Positions 23,669 to 30,755 of a DNA stretch of 30,755 nucleotides are shown here, piece after piece. How positions within the stretch are numbered: the first letter of the stretch is position 1; each line of letters opens with the position of its first letter. The stretch spans positions 1-30,755 of the forward strand of contig DBBN01000128.1 of the NCBI GenBank assembly GCA_002292215.1, in the 5' to 3' direction. This DNA comes from Glaciecola sp. UBA983 (GTDB lineage: Bacteria > Pseudomonadota > Gammaproteobacteria > Enterobacterales > Alteromonadaceae). The position numbers and the translations under genes are program-made. The notes beneath the pieces were generated by a model. That model had not been told where the DNA came from and did not search any database. It saw only the letters and a program-made list of their open reading frames with translations.

Positions 23669-24439
23669 ATGCGTGAATTGATCCAAACTTTATGTTCCCC
23701 GATTACACAAGTGATTATCTTGATTTGTATGGCAGGCTTTTACGCCCGCTTCACTCGTAAAAAAGGCTTGGCTAAGTCACTATTATTTATGGCTATTATA
23801 TGGTTATCACTGTGTTCTCAGTATTTTTTTTCTAGTTTATTATTACAACCTATCGAGTACCGATACCCTGCTCAAGCGTTGCAAGCAAGGACGTTGTCTA
23901 CCGCGACCCAAATTTATATTTTAGCGGGGTATTATCAAACTAGCACCACACTGCCCGAGCATACTCGCTGGCCAGATGCCACATATCAACGAATTAGCAA
24001 TGGCTTGTTCTTAAGTCAGTACTGGGATCTTCCCTTAATCATTAGCGGAGGAAATTTTTTGCGCGACACCGAGCAAAACTATACCGAAGCGGTAGCAAAT
24101 TTTTATCTCAGGCGCGGGGTGGCTGAAAATAATTTAATATTAGTTAAGACCGGTACCAATACCTATGAAGAATTGACGGCCGTTGCACCATTATTAGCAG
24201 GTGAAACGACGATTATTATTAGTTCAGCCACACATATTCCAAGGATTGCGATGATACTCAACAAGATTGCACCCAATGCCCAGGTCCGATTCTTTCCAGT
24301 TGATTATCTATCCAGCTCAACATGGACATTCAGTCTAAACAACCCATCAGCCATAAGCGTTGTACACGTTGAACGAGCAATTTATGAATACATCGCATTA
24401 CTCTATTTATATTTGCAGCAGAAATTCACACTAAAATGA
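23669..24439 (+). CDS. YdcF/ElyC-like DUF218 membrane protein
   Basis: A 256-residue protein with two N-terminal membrane helices (about 12-27 and 36-56) and a DUF218 domain beginning at QIYILAGYY near residue 86. Further family features are LPLIISGGN, the acidic/hydroxyl segment EQNYTEAVANFYLRRGV, TGTNTYEEL, and the strand TIIISSATHIPR. The domain fold resembles SanA, ElyC and YdcF, which act in the envelope, some in peptidoglycan or enterobacterial-antigen metabolism. AAGG occurs before the ATG. It precedes the exosortase-associated acyltransferase by 91 bases on the same strand; a role in the same surface pathway is possible but not shown. Confidence 0.87.
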   Translation: MRELIQTLCSPITQVIILICMAGFYARFTRKKGLAKSLLFMAIIWLSLCSQYFFSSLLLQPIEYRYPAQALQARTLSTATQIYILAGYYQTSTTLPEHTRWPDATYQRISNGLFLSQYWDLPLIISGGNFLRDTEQNYTEAVANFYLRRGVAENNLILVKTGTNTYEELTAVAPLLAGETTIIISSATHIPRIAMILNKIAPNAQVRFFPVDYLSSSTWTFSLNNPSAISVVHVERAIYEYIALLYLYLQQKFTLK

Positions 24440-24530
24440 GATTTTAAAGAGGAAGCTTTACGACATTAACTAGCGGATTTGATGATCATTGCTACACTTT
24501 CCATATGTTTAGTTTTTAGCGTATAGAATT

Positions 24531-25340
24531 GTGCAAACACTTGTACTACATCCAGAGCATCAGTTATCGATACTCTCTGCGATCAAAAAAGGGTATAGAA
24601 ATTTTTTAACATTACGCGAAGCAAATCGAATTTCGACGCATTTTGCTGAATATTTTTCACCTATTATCGCCACTGAATTATCACTACAACTTGAGGCGTT
24701 TAATATCCGCCATCGCGTATATTGCGAAGAATTACATTTGGAGCCCATTCAGGAAAATGCGCTTGAGCAAGATGAGTTTGATGCATATTCTATTCATTGT
24801 TTGCTCAAACATTTGTCGACAGACGCTTTTGCTGGGACGGTTAGGATTGTGCGTCCTACAAAGGTGGCTGAACTATTACCCATTGAAAAATTTTGTAGTG
24901 ACAGTATTACCCATGAAACACTGCATCCAAAACTATTCCCACGAGAGCAAATATGTGAACTCTCACGCCTTGCGGTACCCGCTGAGTACCGCCGTCGTCA
25001 AATTGATCAATTTAGTGGAGCGGCAACCGGTGTCATCAACCAAGAAGTTTATTCGGAAAAAGAATTACGTTGTTTTCCGTTCATTGCGGTGGGGTTATAT
25101 TTAGCTGCGGCTTCAACTGTGTTAAACCATAACATTTCTCATACCTATGTAATGATGGAGCCACGATTAGCTAGGAGTATGAGTTTTATTGGGATCAAAT
25201 TTGAAAAGATTGGTCCGACAATTGATTATCATGGCAAACGTGCCCCTTATTACATTAATCCCCATTTGTTCTTCACTCATTTATCACTGGGGTTTAAATC
25301 TATGTTTAACAATATTATCAAGCAGTTAGAGAAAAAATAA
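24531..25340 (+). CDS. PEP-CTERM/exosortase system-associated acyltransferase
   Basis: A 269-residue GNAT-fold protein of the type found next to exosortase systems and related to acyl-homoserine-lactone synthases. Supporting parts are the N-terminal EANRISTHFAEYFSPI, the substrate-region IRHRVYCEELHLEPIQ with EFDAYSIHCLL near 75-105, AGTVRIVRP, and the conserved CELSRLAVPAEYRRRQ near 150-165. It starts with GTG at 24531; the ribosome site is poor. Members have no established product; transfer of an acyl group or synthesis of a signal are both proposed by analogy. Its stop overlaps the start of the ThiF-like gene (TAATG), so the two are translated together. Confidence 0.88.
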   Translation: MQTLVLHPEHQLSILSAIKKGYRNFLTLREANRISTHFAEYFSPIIATELSLQLEAFNIRHRVYCEELHLEPIQENALEQDEFDAYSIHCLLKHLSTDAFAGTVRIVRPTKVAELLPIEKFCSDSITHETLHPKLFPREQICELSRLAVPAEYRRRQIDQFSGAATGVINQEVYSEKELRCFPFIAVGLYLAAASTVLNHNISHTYVMMEPRLARSMSFIGIKFEKIGPTIDYHGKRAPYYINPHLFFTHLSLGFKSMFNNIIKQLEKK

Positions 25341-26194
25341 TGTTCAATTATGACAATGCCTTTTCACGTAATATTGGCTGGGTCACACCTGCAGAGCAAG
25401 CCATTATTAGTACTAAAAAAATCGCGATTGCAGGAATGGGAGGTGTGGGCGGAGAACATTTAACCACCTTAGCACGATTAGGCTTTCAGCATTTTCACAT
25501 TGCTGATTTTGATGAATTTGAAGAACATAATTTTAACCGTCAGACCGGCGCATTTACCGATACAATTAACCAGCCTAAAGCCGCAGTCATGGCTGATATA
25601 ACAAGTAAAATTAATCCTCAAGCACACATTCACAATTTTGCCCAAGGCGTGACGGCCGAGAATGTTGACGATTTTTTATTAGGGGTGGATGTGTATGTCG
25701 ATAGTCTCGATTTTTTTGCGATGGAAGCTCGAGAAATGATATTCCGTGCCTGTACGCAGAAATCGATTCCGATTGTTACTGCAGCCCCACTCGGAATGGG
25801 TTGTGCTTTATTAACCTTTTTACCCGGTAAAATGGATTTTGATGATTATTTTGGGTTTTCGAGTAGTCATCACAAATCCGATAAGTTACTTAAGTTTATG
25901 GTGGGCTTAGCACCCTCACTGCTGCAAACCAAATATCTAGTGATGCCCGAAAAAGCCGATTTCCATTCTGAAACAGGTCCTTCATTAGCGGTCGCAATCA
26001 AGTTATGTGCAGGTATCGCACAAAGTACGGTACTTAAAATAGTGCTTGAGCGGGGCGAGATCGTTTGTGCCCCCAAAGGCTTTCACGTTGATGCGTATTT
26101 GAATAAAGCCGTCACGACATATTGCCCGTTTGGTTATAAAGGCTGGTTACAACGTCTTAAGTTGATTATCGCTAAAAAAGTAGTACTTAAATAA
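25340..26194 (+). CDS. ThiF/E1-like adenylyltransferase of the PEP-CTERM locus
   Basis: A 284-residue ThiF-family protein. The nucleotide loop GMGGVGG is at 32-38, followed by IADFDEFEEHNFNRQTG with Asp56, Asp58 and the finger-type Arg67, Lys80, and the Asp121 region VYVDSLDFF. These are the ATP and Mg sites of MoeB/ThiF/E1 enzymes, which adenylate a C-terminal glycine. There is no CxxC zinc pair, no rhodanese domain, and no ThiS/MoaD-like protein nearby. The start overlaps the acyltransferase stop by one base. Such proteins recur in PEP-CTERM loci without known substrate; it may activate a carboxyl group other than that of a sulfur carrier. Confidence 0.9.
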   Translation: MFNYDNAFSRNIGWVTPAEQAIISTKKIAIAGMGGVGGEHLTTLARLGFQHFHIADFDEFEEHNFNRQTGAFTDTINQPKAAVMADITSKINPQAHIHNFAQGVTAENVDDFLLGVDVYVDSLDFFAMEAREMIFRACTQKSIPIVTAAPLGMGCALLTFLPGKMDFDDYFGFSSSHHKSDKLLKFMVGLAPSLLQTKYLVMPEKADFHSETGPSLAVAIKLCAGIAQSTVLKIVLERGEIVCAPKGFHVDAYLNKAVTTYCPFGYKGWLQRLKLIIAKKVVLK

Positions 26195-26275
26195 CTGTCT
26201 GATTTTTTTACACACAACTCATACAAACGACAACCAAATCTAAAATACATTATAATAAACAACAATTTAAAAAAA

Positions 26276-26291
26276 TGGCACGGCATCTGCA
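26276..26291 (+). promoter_or_regulatory. Sigma-54 promoter of the PEP-CTERM gene
   Basis: TGGCACGGCATCTGCA matches the RpoN consensus TGGCACG-N4-TTGC(A/T) at all fixed positions but one, with GG-N10-GC spacing. Transcription should start near 26302, 28 bases before the ATG. Control of PEP-CTERM genes by RpoN with the PrsK/PrsR pair is known in other bacteria, and this fits. Confidence 0.85.
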
Positions 26292-26329
26292 ATGTTTAGT
26301 TTGAACTTCACAACACATGGATACGAGTA

Positions 26330-27250
26330 ATGAAAACAAATAAACTAGCATTATCAATTTTCGCAGCGACTGCGATGGCAGCATCCGCTTCAGCATTAGC
26401 AACAGACATGTACATTGACCTAGGCTCTAATGTGTATGACGACACGGTCATTCTTCCAAATACAACGCAGATCACTGGCGCCGCATTTGATGCAGATAGT
26501 ACCACTTCAATTTTTACCGAGTTTGGTTTCAGTCAGTTACTAGCAACGTCTGTATATGACGCAACGCTGGGTCCGATTGGTTTAGGTACTACTTTTTATG
26601 ATACGAATAAAACGAGTGATCTCGTTGCATTAGGCATTAATCCAACGATTTCAGGTACAGCGATAGACACCGTCACACCAGTCACCATAACACAACCTTT
26701 ACCAGGTCAAGTCGATGTGGATAACTTAAGCCCACTAACAGACAGTGATGATGTTGAAGGTTTTGATAATACTTGGCTATTAACGTCTGAATATTTCTTA
26801 AACGGTGTTATCACAGCTTCAGGTCCTATGTATACGTCAGGATCTTTTACAATCACTTTTGAGAGCTTAATCTCTGCGTCAACTTTTGTAGCATTAGAAG
26901 CATCATTAACCAGTTCTAATATCACTGGTCCAAATTTAGATTTATTCTTTGATATTACCGCAGCAGCTGATAACTTCTTGTATGTGAATGCACCTGGCAG
27001 TGGTTTTGTTGATGTATTTGATATGTTAGCGAGTGGTGGCACACCAACAATCAGACTTGATACTAATGTCAACCCTCCGCTCCCACAAGATTTTCAGTTA
27101 TTAGCGTTAACAGATGCTAATGGTGATGTGGTTGTTCGTCAAACAACGTTAGATGGTACATTTGTTGTTAATGTTCCTGAGCCTTCATCAATTGCAATCT
27201 TCGGTGCAGGTTTGTTAGCACTAGCGGGTTTAAGACGCAAAGCAAAATAA
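26330..27250 (+). CDS. PEP-CTERM sorting-domain surface protein
   Basis: A 306-residue exported protein. A Sec signal peptide spans about 1-25 (AATAMAASASALA). The long middle is Thr/Ser/Asp/Asn-rich, beta-type, and contains no cysteine. The C-terminus is a full PEP-CTERM signal: VPEPS at 282-286, a hydrophobic helix (IAIFGAGLLALAGL) and the basic end RRKAK. Exosortase would cleave near the PEP motif during export, and the protein would reach the surface or matrix. The middle part resembles flocculation-type PEP-CTERM proteins only in general character; I cannot assign a ligand. It has its own sigma-54 promoter and a terminator, so it is a single-gene transcript. No exosortase gene is in the window. 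Confidence 0.93.
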   Translation: MKTNKLALSIFAATAMAASASALATDMYIDLGSNVYDDTVILPNTTQITGAAFDADSTTSIFTEFGFSQLLATSVYDATLGPIGLGTTFYDTNKTSDLVALGINPTISGTAIDTVTPVTITQPLPGQVDVDNLSPLTDSDDVEGFDNTWLLTSEYFLNGVITASGPMYTSGSFTITFESLISASTFVALEASLTSSNITGPNLDLFFDITAAADNFLYVNAPGSGFVDVFDMLASGGTPTIRLDTNVNPPLPQDFQLLALTDANGDVVVRQTTLDGTFVVNVPEPSSIAIFGAGLLALAGLRRKAK

Positions 27251-27270
27251 TTTACCGATTAATTGAAAAA

Positions 27271-27294
27271 GTCCGCGCAAGCGGGCTTTTTTTT
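27271..27294 (+). terminator. Rho-independent terminator of the PEP-CTERM gene
   Basis: GTCCGC and GCGGGC pair (one G-T) around a GCAA tetraloop at 27277-27280, followed by eight T residues. It ends the PEP-CTERM transcript and isolates it from prsT. Confidence 0.9.
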
Positions 27295-27320
27295 GACTAC
27301 AATTTGTGCAATATTATGTT
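27293..27320 (+). promoter_or_regulatory. Candidate sigma-70 promoter of prsT
   Basis: TTGACT (27293-27298) and TATGTT (27315-27320) are 16 bases apart, overlapping the end of the preceding terminator. This would give prsT a promoter separate from the sigma-54 unit; the -10 match is moderate. Confidence 0.35.
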
Positions 27321-27345
27321 TTATATCTAAAGGAGTAGATAATTC

Positions 27346-30108
27346 ATGAAAAGAACAGCCATCGCTGTGTGCACAATTGCATTGTTATCAGGATGTACAC
27401 AACAACTTACGACCGATCAAATTATTCAACAGGTATCTCAACCTGGCGCTCAAGACGTGCGAACGGCCATTTTGTTAATCAAAAATGGGTTAGCCGAAGA
27501 TCCAACATCAACAAAATTACGCTTTTTACTAGCACTTCGCTATATGGAATTAGGCGATTACCGCAGTGCAGATAAAGAATGGAACAAATTATTTGCCGAT
27601 AATTATCAATTAAACATCGTGATCCCTGGTTTAATGCAGGCCAAGTATTTAATGGCTGAATACTATGGATTAATTTCGTTTGTGAATGACTTGGCTTCAG
27701 AGCATGTGCAACAAATTACCGAAGGTCAACTGGCTACTGCTTATATCTATCAAGCATTATCCTACTACAAACAAAATGATACCCAAGGTGCAATGTCGAG
27801 TGTTCAGTTAGCCAATGACATTACCACCGAAACCGTATTTAGCAATCTGGGAGCAGCGGTCAATGCTGCAACCCAAGCGGCAAATGAAGATGCCTTAGCA
27901 TTGATTAATGAAGTACTCACTATTCAACCTAAGTTTACTGAAGCACAGCTACTCAAAGGTCAATTATTAACGTTATTACTGCGTTTCTCCGAAGCACAAG
28001 ATGTGTTTGCGAAAATACATAGCACCTTACCCAACAACAATCGGTTTAAATTATTTTATGCCGCAGCTATGATTAAAAATGAAAATTACAATTTAGCTAA
28101 ACCGTTGTTAGATGAATTGGTCGTTGACTTACCGCTAAATGGTTATGTACAACAACTCATCGCCGTCATTGCATATCATAATCAAGACTATGTCACCGCT
28201 AAACTGCACGCCGAAAAAGCCATTGATGGTCAACTCTATTCAGTTTCCAGTTATTCATTAGCGGCATTAAGTTCAATTAAAACTGGCGATTTTGAGCAAG
28301 CGAAACGTTATCTTGACGCGATTAACATTACCTTCCCTGATGATCATCCCATTACCAATGCGCGTCTATTAACCAATGCGAAACTAGGTTACAGCGATGA
28401 TTCAGTTGCAGCATTATTATCCAAGGACTTTAATAAAATTGATCCGCAATTAATCACCTCCACGGCATACAAACTATCTGCAGATGGTCGCTCGAAAGAG
28501 GCATCCAAACTTCTCCAGCGCTTAGACTCTGCTGGCGTTGAGTTATCCGAAGATATGAAAGCTAAATCAGCATTATTAAATATCGCATTAAATACCAATA
28601 ATGCGATAGCACAACTTGAAAACGCTGTCGAAAATGGTGAAAACGTAGCCGATAACCGACGTTTATTGTTACTCGGCTATTACAAAAATAAACAATACGC
28701 TGAAGCACTCACATTAGCTAAAGCAGTCATTGCTGATGGACAAGCTGTTATTGGGCTGACTTTTACAGCACTCATTAAACTTTCGACAAATGAATTTTCC
28801 GAAGGGAAAGATGCTTTTGCACAAGTGCTCGAAATTGATCCTCAGAATATCACTGCATTACAGTTTTTTAGTGATTTTCATATTACTGCCACCAACTATG
28901 ATGAAGCAATCGATTATATTCAAAAAGTACTAACCATAGACCCGTATAACTTAAGCAGCTTAAATCATCTGTACAATGCCAGTTTAGGGCTAAATACAAC
29001 ACGTTCATACTTAGGTCAGATTGAGAGTGCATTTAAGGTCTTTCCATCACGTATCGAATACCGTTTATTACTGGCGAGTGCGCGTTATGCAGTTCAAGAT
29101 TTCGATGGGGTGATTACGTTATTGGGCAGTTATGTCACCAATCCCACCACTCCACCTTTGTTTTGGTCGTTACTTGCGAGTGCTAAAATAGCCAAAAATG
29201 ACTTTATGGGCGCGCAACGAGAATACGAAAAATGGCGTAATACCCATCCAAAATCCGTTGAACCGTATATTGCAGAGCTGGGTATTTTAGAGCTTAATCG
29301 GGATTGGATAAGTAGCGAACGCTTAGTCAATCGAGCGATCAGTCAGCATCCACAAATTCCAATGTTCAAGATCATCAAAGCGAATATACTGATCGAACTA
29401 AAAAAATACAATGAAGCCAAGAATGCGATATTGATCCTCAATGAGGAGCAAGAAAAACATCCAAAAGCACAAACAGCGTTAGCCCATATTGCTTTTTATA
29501 CACAAGATTATGAAGAGGCTGTCGACCGTTATAAAGTCTTGTATGAGACTGCCCCTTCCGATCCAATCGTACATAAATATAGCCAAAGTTTATATCATTT
29601 AGGACGCATCGATGATGCCATTTCGCTGTTAACAAAGCACACCAACACTCACAAAAATGATTTAACAGCCGCAGGCATGCTAGGATCCTTTTTAATCAAA
29701 CATGACACGCCTAAAGCAGTACATGTGCTCTTGAATTTAAATTCTAGGGTACCTAAAAATGTATTTATTTTAAATAATCTGGCATACAGCTACTACCTAC
29801 TTGAACAAAATGCAGATGCTGAAAACTATGCTAAGCAAGCGCTAGATGTCGATCCGAGTAATGAAAAGGTGCTCGATACTTTGGGAATGATTAAATATAA
29901 ACAAGACGATGTAACCAGTGCCCTTGCATTTTTAGAAATTGCTTATAGCACAGCCCCGTTTGATGTACCGATTGTGTTAAATTATGCCGAAGTATTAATT
30001 GCAGCCGGCAATCAAAAAGAAGCGAAGAAAATACTCGATAGTATTTCTTCCAATGAGCCTGAACTCATTTCTCGGTTAACCCAATTGCAAAATAAGATCA
30101 GCGGTTAA
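27346..30108 (+). CDS. prsT: PEP-CTERM system TPR-repeat lipoprotein PrsT
   Basis: A 920-residue lipoprotein with lipobox ALLSGC (Cys17) and then tandem tetratricopeptide repeats to the end. Typical TPR pairs are visible, for example LTIQPKFTEAQLLKGQLLTL, QVLEIDPQNITALQFFSDF, VLTIDPYNLSSLNHLYNASL and ALDVDPSNEKVLDTLGMIKY. The size and all-TPR layout match the large TPR lipoprotein tied to exosortase/PEP-CTERM loci. It probably acts as a periplasmic or outer-membrane scaffold for polysaccharide assembly or export. AGGAG lies 10 bases before the ATG. The next gene follows after 8 bases. Confidence 0.9.
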   Translation: MKRTAIAVCTIALLSGCTQQLTTDQIIQQVSQPGAQDVRTAILLIKNGLAEDPTSTKLRFLLALRYMELGDYRSADKEWNKLFADNYQLNIVIPGLMQAKYLMAEYYGLISFVNDLASEHVQQITEGQLATAYIYQALSYYKQNDTQGAMSSVQLANDITTETVFSNLGAAVNAATQAANEDALALINEVLTIQPKFTEAQLLKGQLLTLLLRFSEAQDVFAKIHSTLPNNNRFKLFYAAAMIKNENYNLAKPLLDELVVDLPLNGYVQQLIAVIAYHNQDYVTAKLHAEKAIDGQLYSVSSYSLAALSSIKTGDFEQAKRYLDAINITFPDDHPITNARLLTNAKLGYSDDSVAALLSKDFNKIDPQLITSTAYKLSADGRSKEASKLLQRLDSAGVELSEDMKAKSALLNIALNTNNAIAQLENAVENGENVADNRRLLLLGYYKNKQYAEALTLAKAVIADGQAVIGLTFTALIKLSTNEFSEGKDAFAQVLEIDPQNITALQFFSDFHITATNYDEAIDYIQKVLTIDPYNLSSLNHLYNASLGLNTTRSYLGQIESAFKVFPSRIEYRLLLASARYAVQDFDGVITLLGSYVTNPTTPPLFWSLLASAKIAKNDFMGAQREYEKWRNTHPKSVEPYIAELGILELNRDWISSERLVNRAISQHPQIPMFKIIKANILIELKKYNEAKNAILILNEEQEKHPKAQTALAHIAFYTQDYEEAVDRYKVLYETAPSDPIVHKYSQSLYHLGRIDDAISLLTKHTNTHKNDLTAAGMLGSFLIKHDTPKAVHVLLNLNSRVPKNVFILNNLAYSYYLLEQNADAENYAKQALDVDPSNEKVLDTLGMIKYKQDDVTSALAFLEIAYSTAPFDVPIVLNYAEVLIAAGNQKEAKKILDSISSNEPELISRLTQLQNKISG

Positions 30109-30116
30109 GTAATATA

Positions 30117-30755
30117 ATGACCGAAATATTGGTACAAAGGCAAGTGTTAAGCCTGCCTGAAATTGCCCAAATTTGGCAAGATATAGAACATGAGAGCACT
30201 TCGTTCTTTTTGTCATGGTCGTGGATTGGCACTTGGTTGTTGACGTTATCTCAGCCACTCCACGTATTTGTATTTTATCGGACAGGTAACCTGCAAAACC
30301 CGATTGGGATCTGTATTGCAGGTGAAATCTCCAAGTCTGGTTTTGGCATCGGCTATAAACAGCTTTATCTCAATCAAAGCGGTAAGCAACCTCTAGATCA
30401 AGCATGGATTGAATACAACGATATTTTAGCCAATGAGCAAGATATTCAAGCTTGTCGCAATGCATGGATCAACCATTGTTTTATCCATGACAAGATTGAT
30501 TGCGTCATTATCAATACCAGTAAAATTGAAGCGCGTGATTGGTCAGATAATGGATTGTTTAATACCGAACAAGAAATTGTTCAAGGGTTTGCTAAACACC
30601 TCACTCCTGAATTTGCTGATTTACATTCACTATTAGGGAGTTTTTCAAAAAATCGACGCGCTCAAATTAAACGGGCTCTACGTTATATTGAAAGTGAATA
30701 TGGAAACATCGTTATCACTCAACACACTGGTATAGATGCACTAGAACATCTACAC
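30117..30755 (+). CDS. GNAT (CelD/BcsL-like) acyltransferase, partial at right edge
   Basis: The frame is open for 213 codons from the ATG at 30117 to the end of the window. It begins MTEILVQRQVLSLPEIAQIW, then SFFLSWSWIGTWLLTL, which is the N-terminal pattern (W-W plus hydrophobic) of CelD/BcsL-type GNAT proteins near cellulose and exosortase loci. SKNRRAQIKRALRYIE near 185-200 is the conserved Asn/Arg-rich motif of the family. The second GNAT half lies outside. It starts 8 bases after prsT and is probably co-transcribed with it. It may acylate a sugar or lipid carrier; the substrate is unknown. Confidence 0.87.
   Translation, partial: MTEILVQRQVLSLPEIAQIWQDIEHESTSFFLSWSWIGTWLLTLSQPLHVFVFYRTGNLQNPIGICIAGEISKSGFGIGYKQLYLNQSGKQPLDQAWIEYNDILANEQDIQACRNAWINHCFIHDKIDCVIINTSKIEARDWSDNGLFNTEQEIVQGFAKHLTPEFADLHSLLGSFSKNRRAQIKRALRYIESEYGNIVITQHTGIDALEHLH

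Overview
The window is about 30.8 kb of chromosome from a Gram-negative, moderately AT-rich gammaproteobacterium. An Alteromonadales-type marine bacterium fits best, but this is inferred from gene content and not proven. Pointers are a queA-tgt pair, a DUF350-YgiB-YgiC operon, a long-form isocitrate lyase beside malate synthase G, and a PEP-CTERM protein-sorting locus. I see no tRNA, rRNA, IS element, integrase or CRISPR array.

Layout: (1) 1-1778, minus strand: queuosine genes queA and tgt (tgt runs off the left edge). (2) 2126-6340, plus strand: a K+ channel with an RCK domain, a DUF350 membrane protein, a YgiB-like lipoprotein, a YgiC-like ATP-grasp ligase and a VC0807-type membrane protein. 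(3) 6378-7751, minus strand: an alkaline phosphatase lipoprotein. (4) 8249-13261, plus strand: glyoxylate shunt, aceA - LysR regulator - malate synthase G. (5) 13361-22553, minus strand: a tightly packed operon of about ten genes for making and acylating a surface polysaccharide. It holds a frameshifted Tat-signal gene, an orphan gene, a UDP-glucuronate 4-epimerase-like enzyme, a c-type cytochrome lipoprotein, a hexapeptide acyltransferase, a membrane acyltransferase, a large RIFT-barrel (YetA/PcRGLX-like) protein, and an ACP-SDR-AMP-ligase trio. (6) 22742-24439: divergent trypsin-like protease and YdcF-like protein. (7) 24531-30755, plus strand: PEP-CTERM/exosortase locus with an exosortase-associated acyltransferase, a ThiF/E1-like protein, a PEP-CTERM substrate, the TPR lipoprotein PrsT and a GNAT (CelD-like) enzyme cut by the right edge.

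The most interesting result is regulatory. Two near-consensus sigma-54 (RpoN) promoters (GG-N10-GC) lie in this window: one before the PEP-CTERM gene (26276-26291, plus) and one before the polysaccharide operon (22649-22664, minus). The second has a 10-bp inverted repeat enclosing a perfect TTACATGTAA palindrome just upstream. Together they suggest that one sigma-54 activator (PrsR-type in known PEP-CTERM systems) switches on both the sorted surface protein and an acylated exopolysaccharide. The polysaccharide operon joins an ACP, an SDR, an acyl-activating ligase and two different acyltransferases with a heme protein and a RIFT-barrel protein. I do not recognise this combination as a described pathway.
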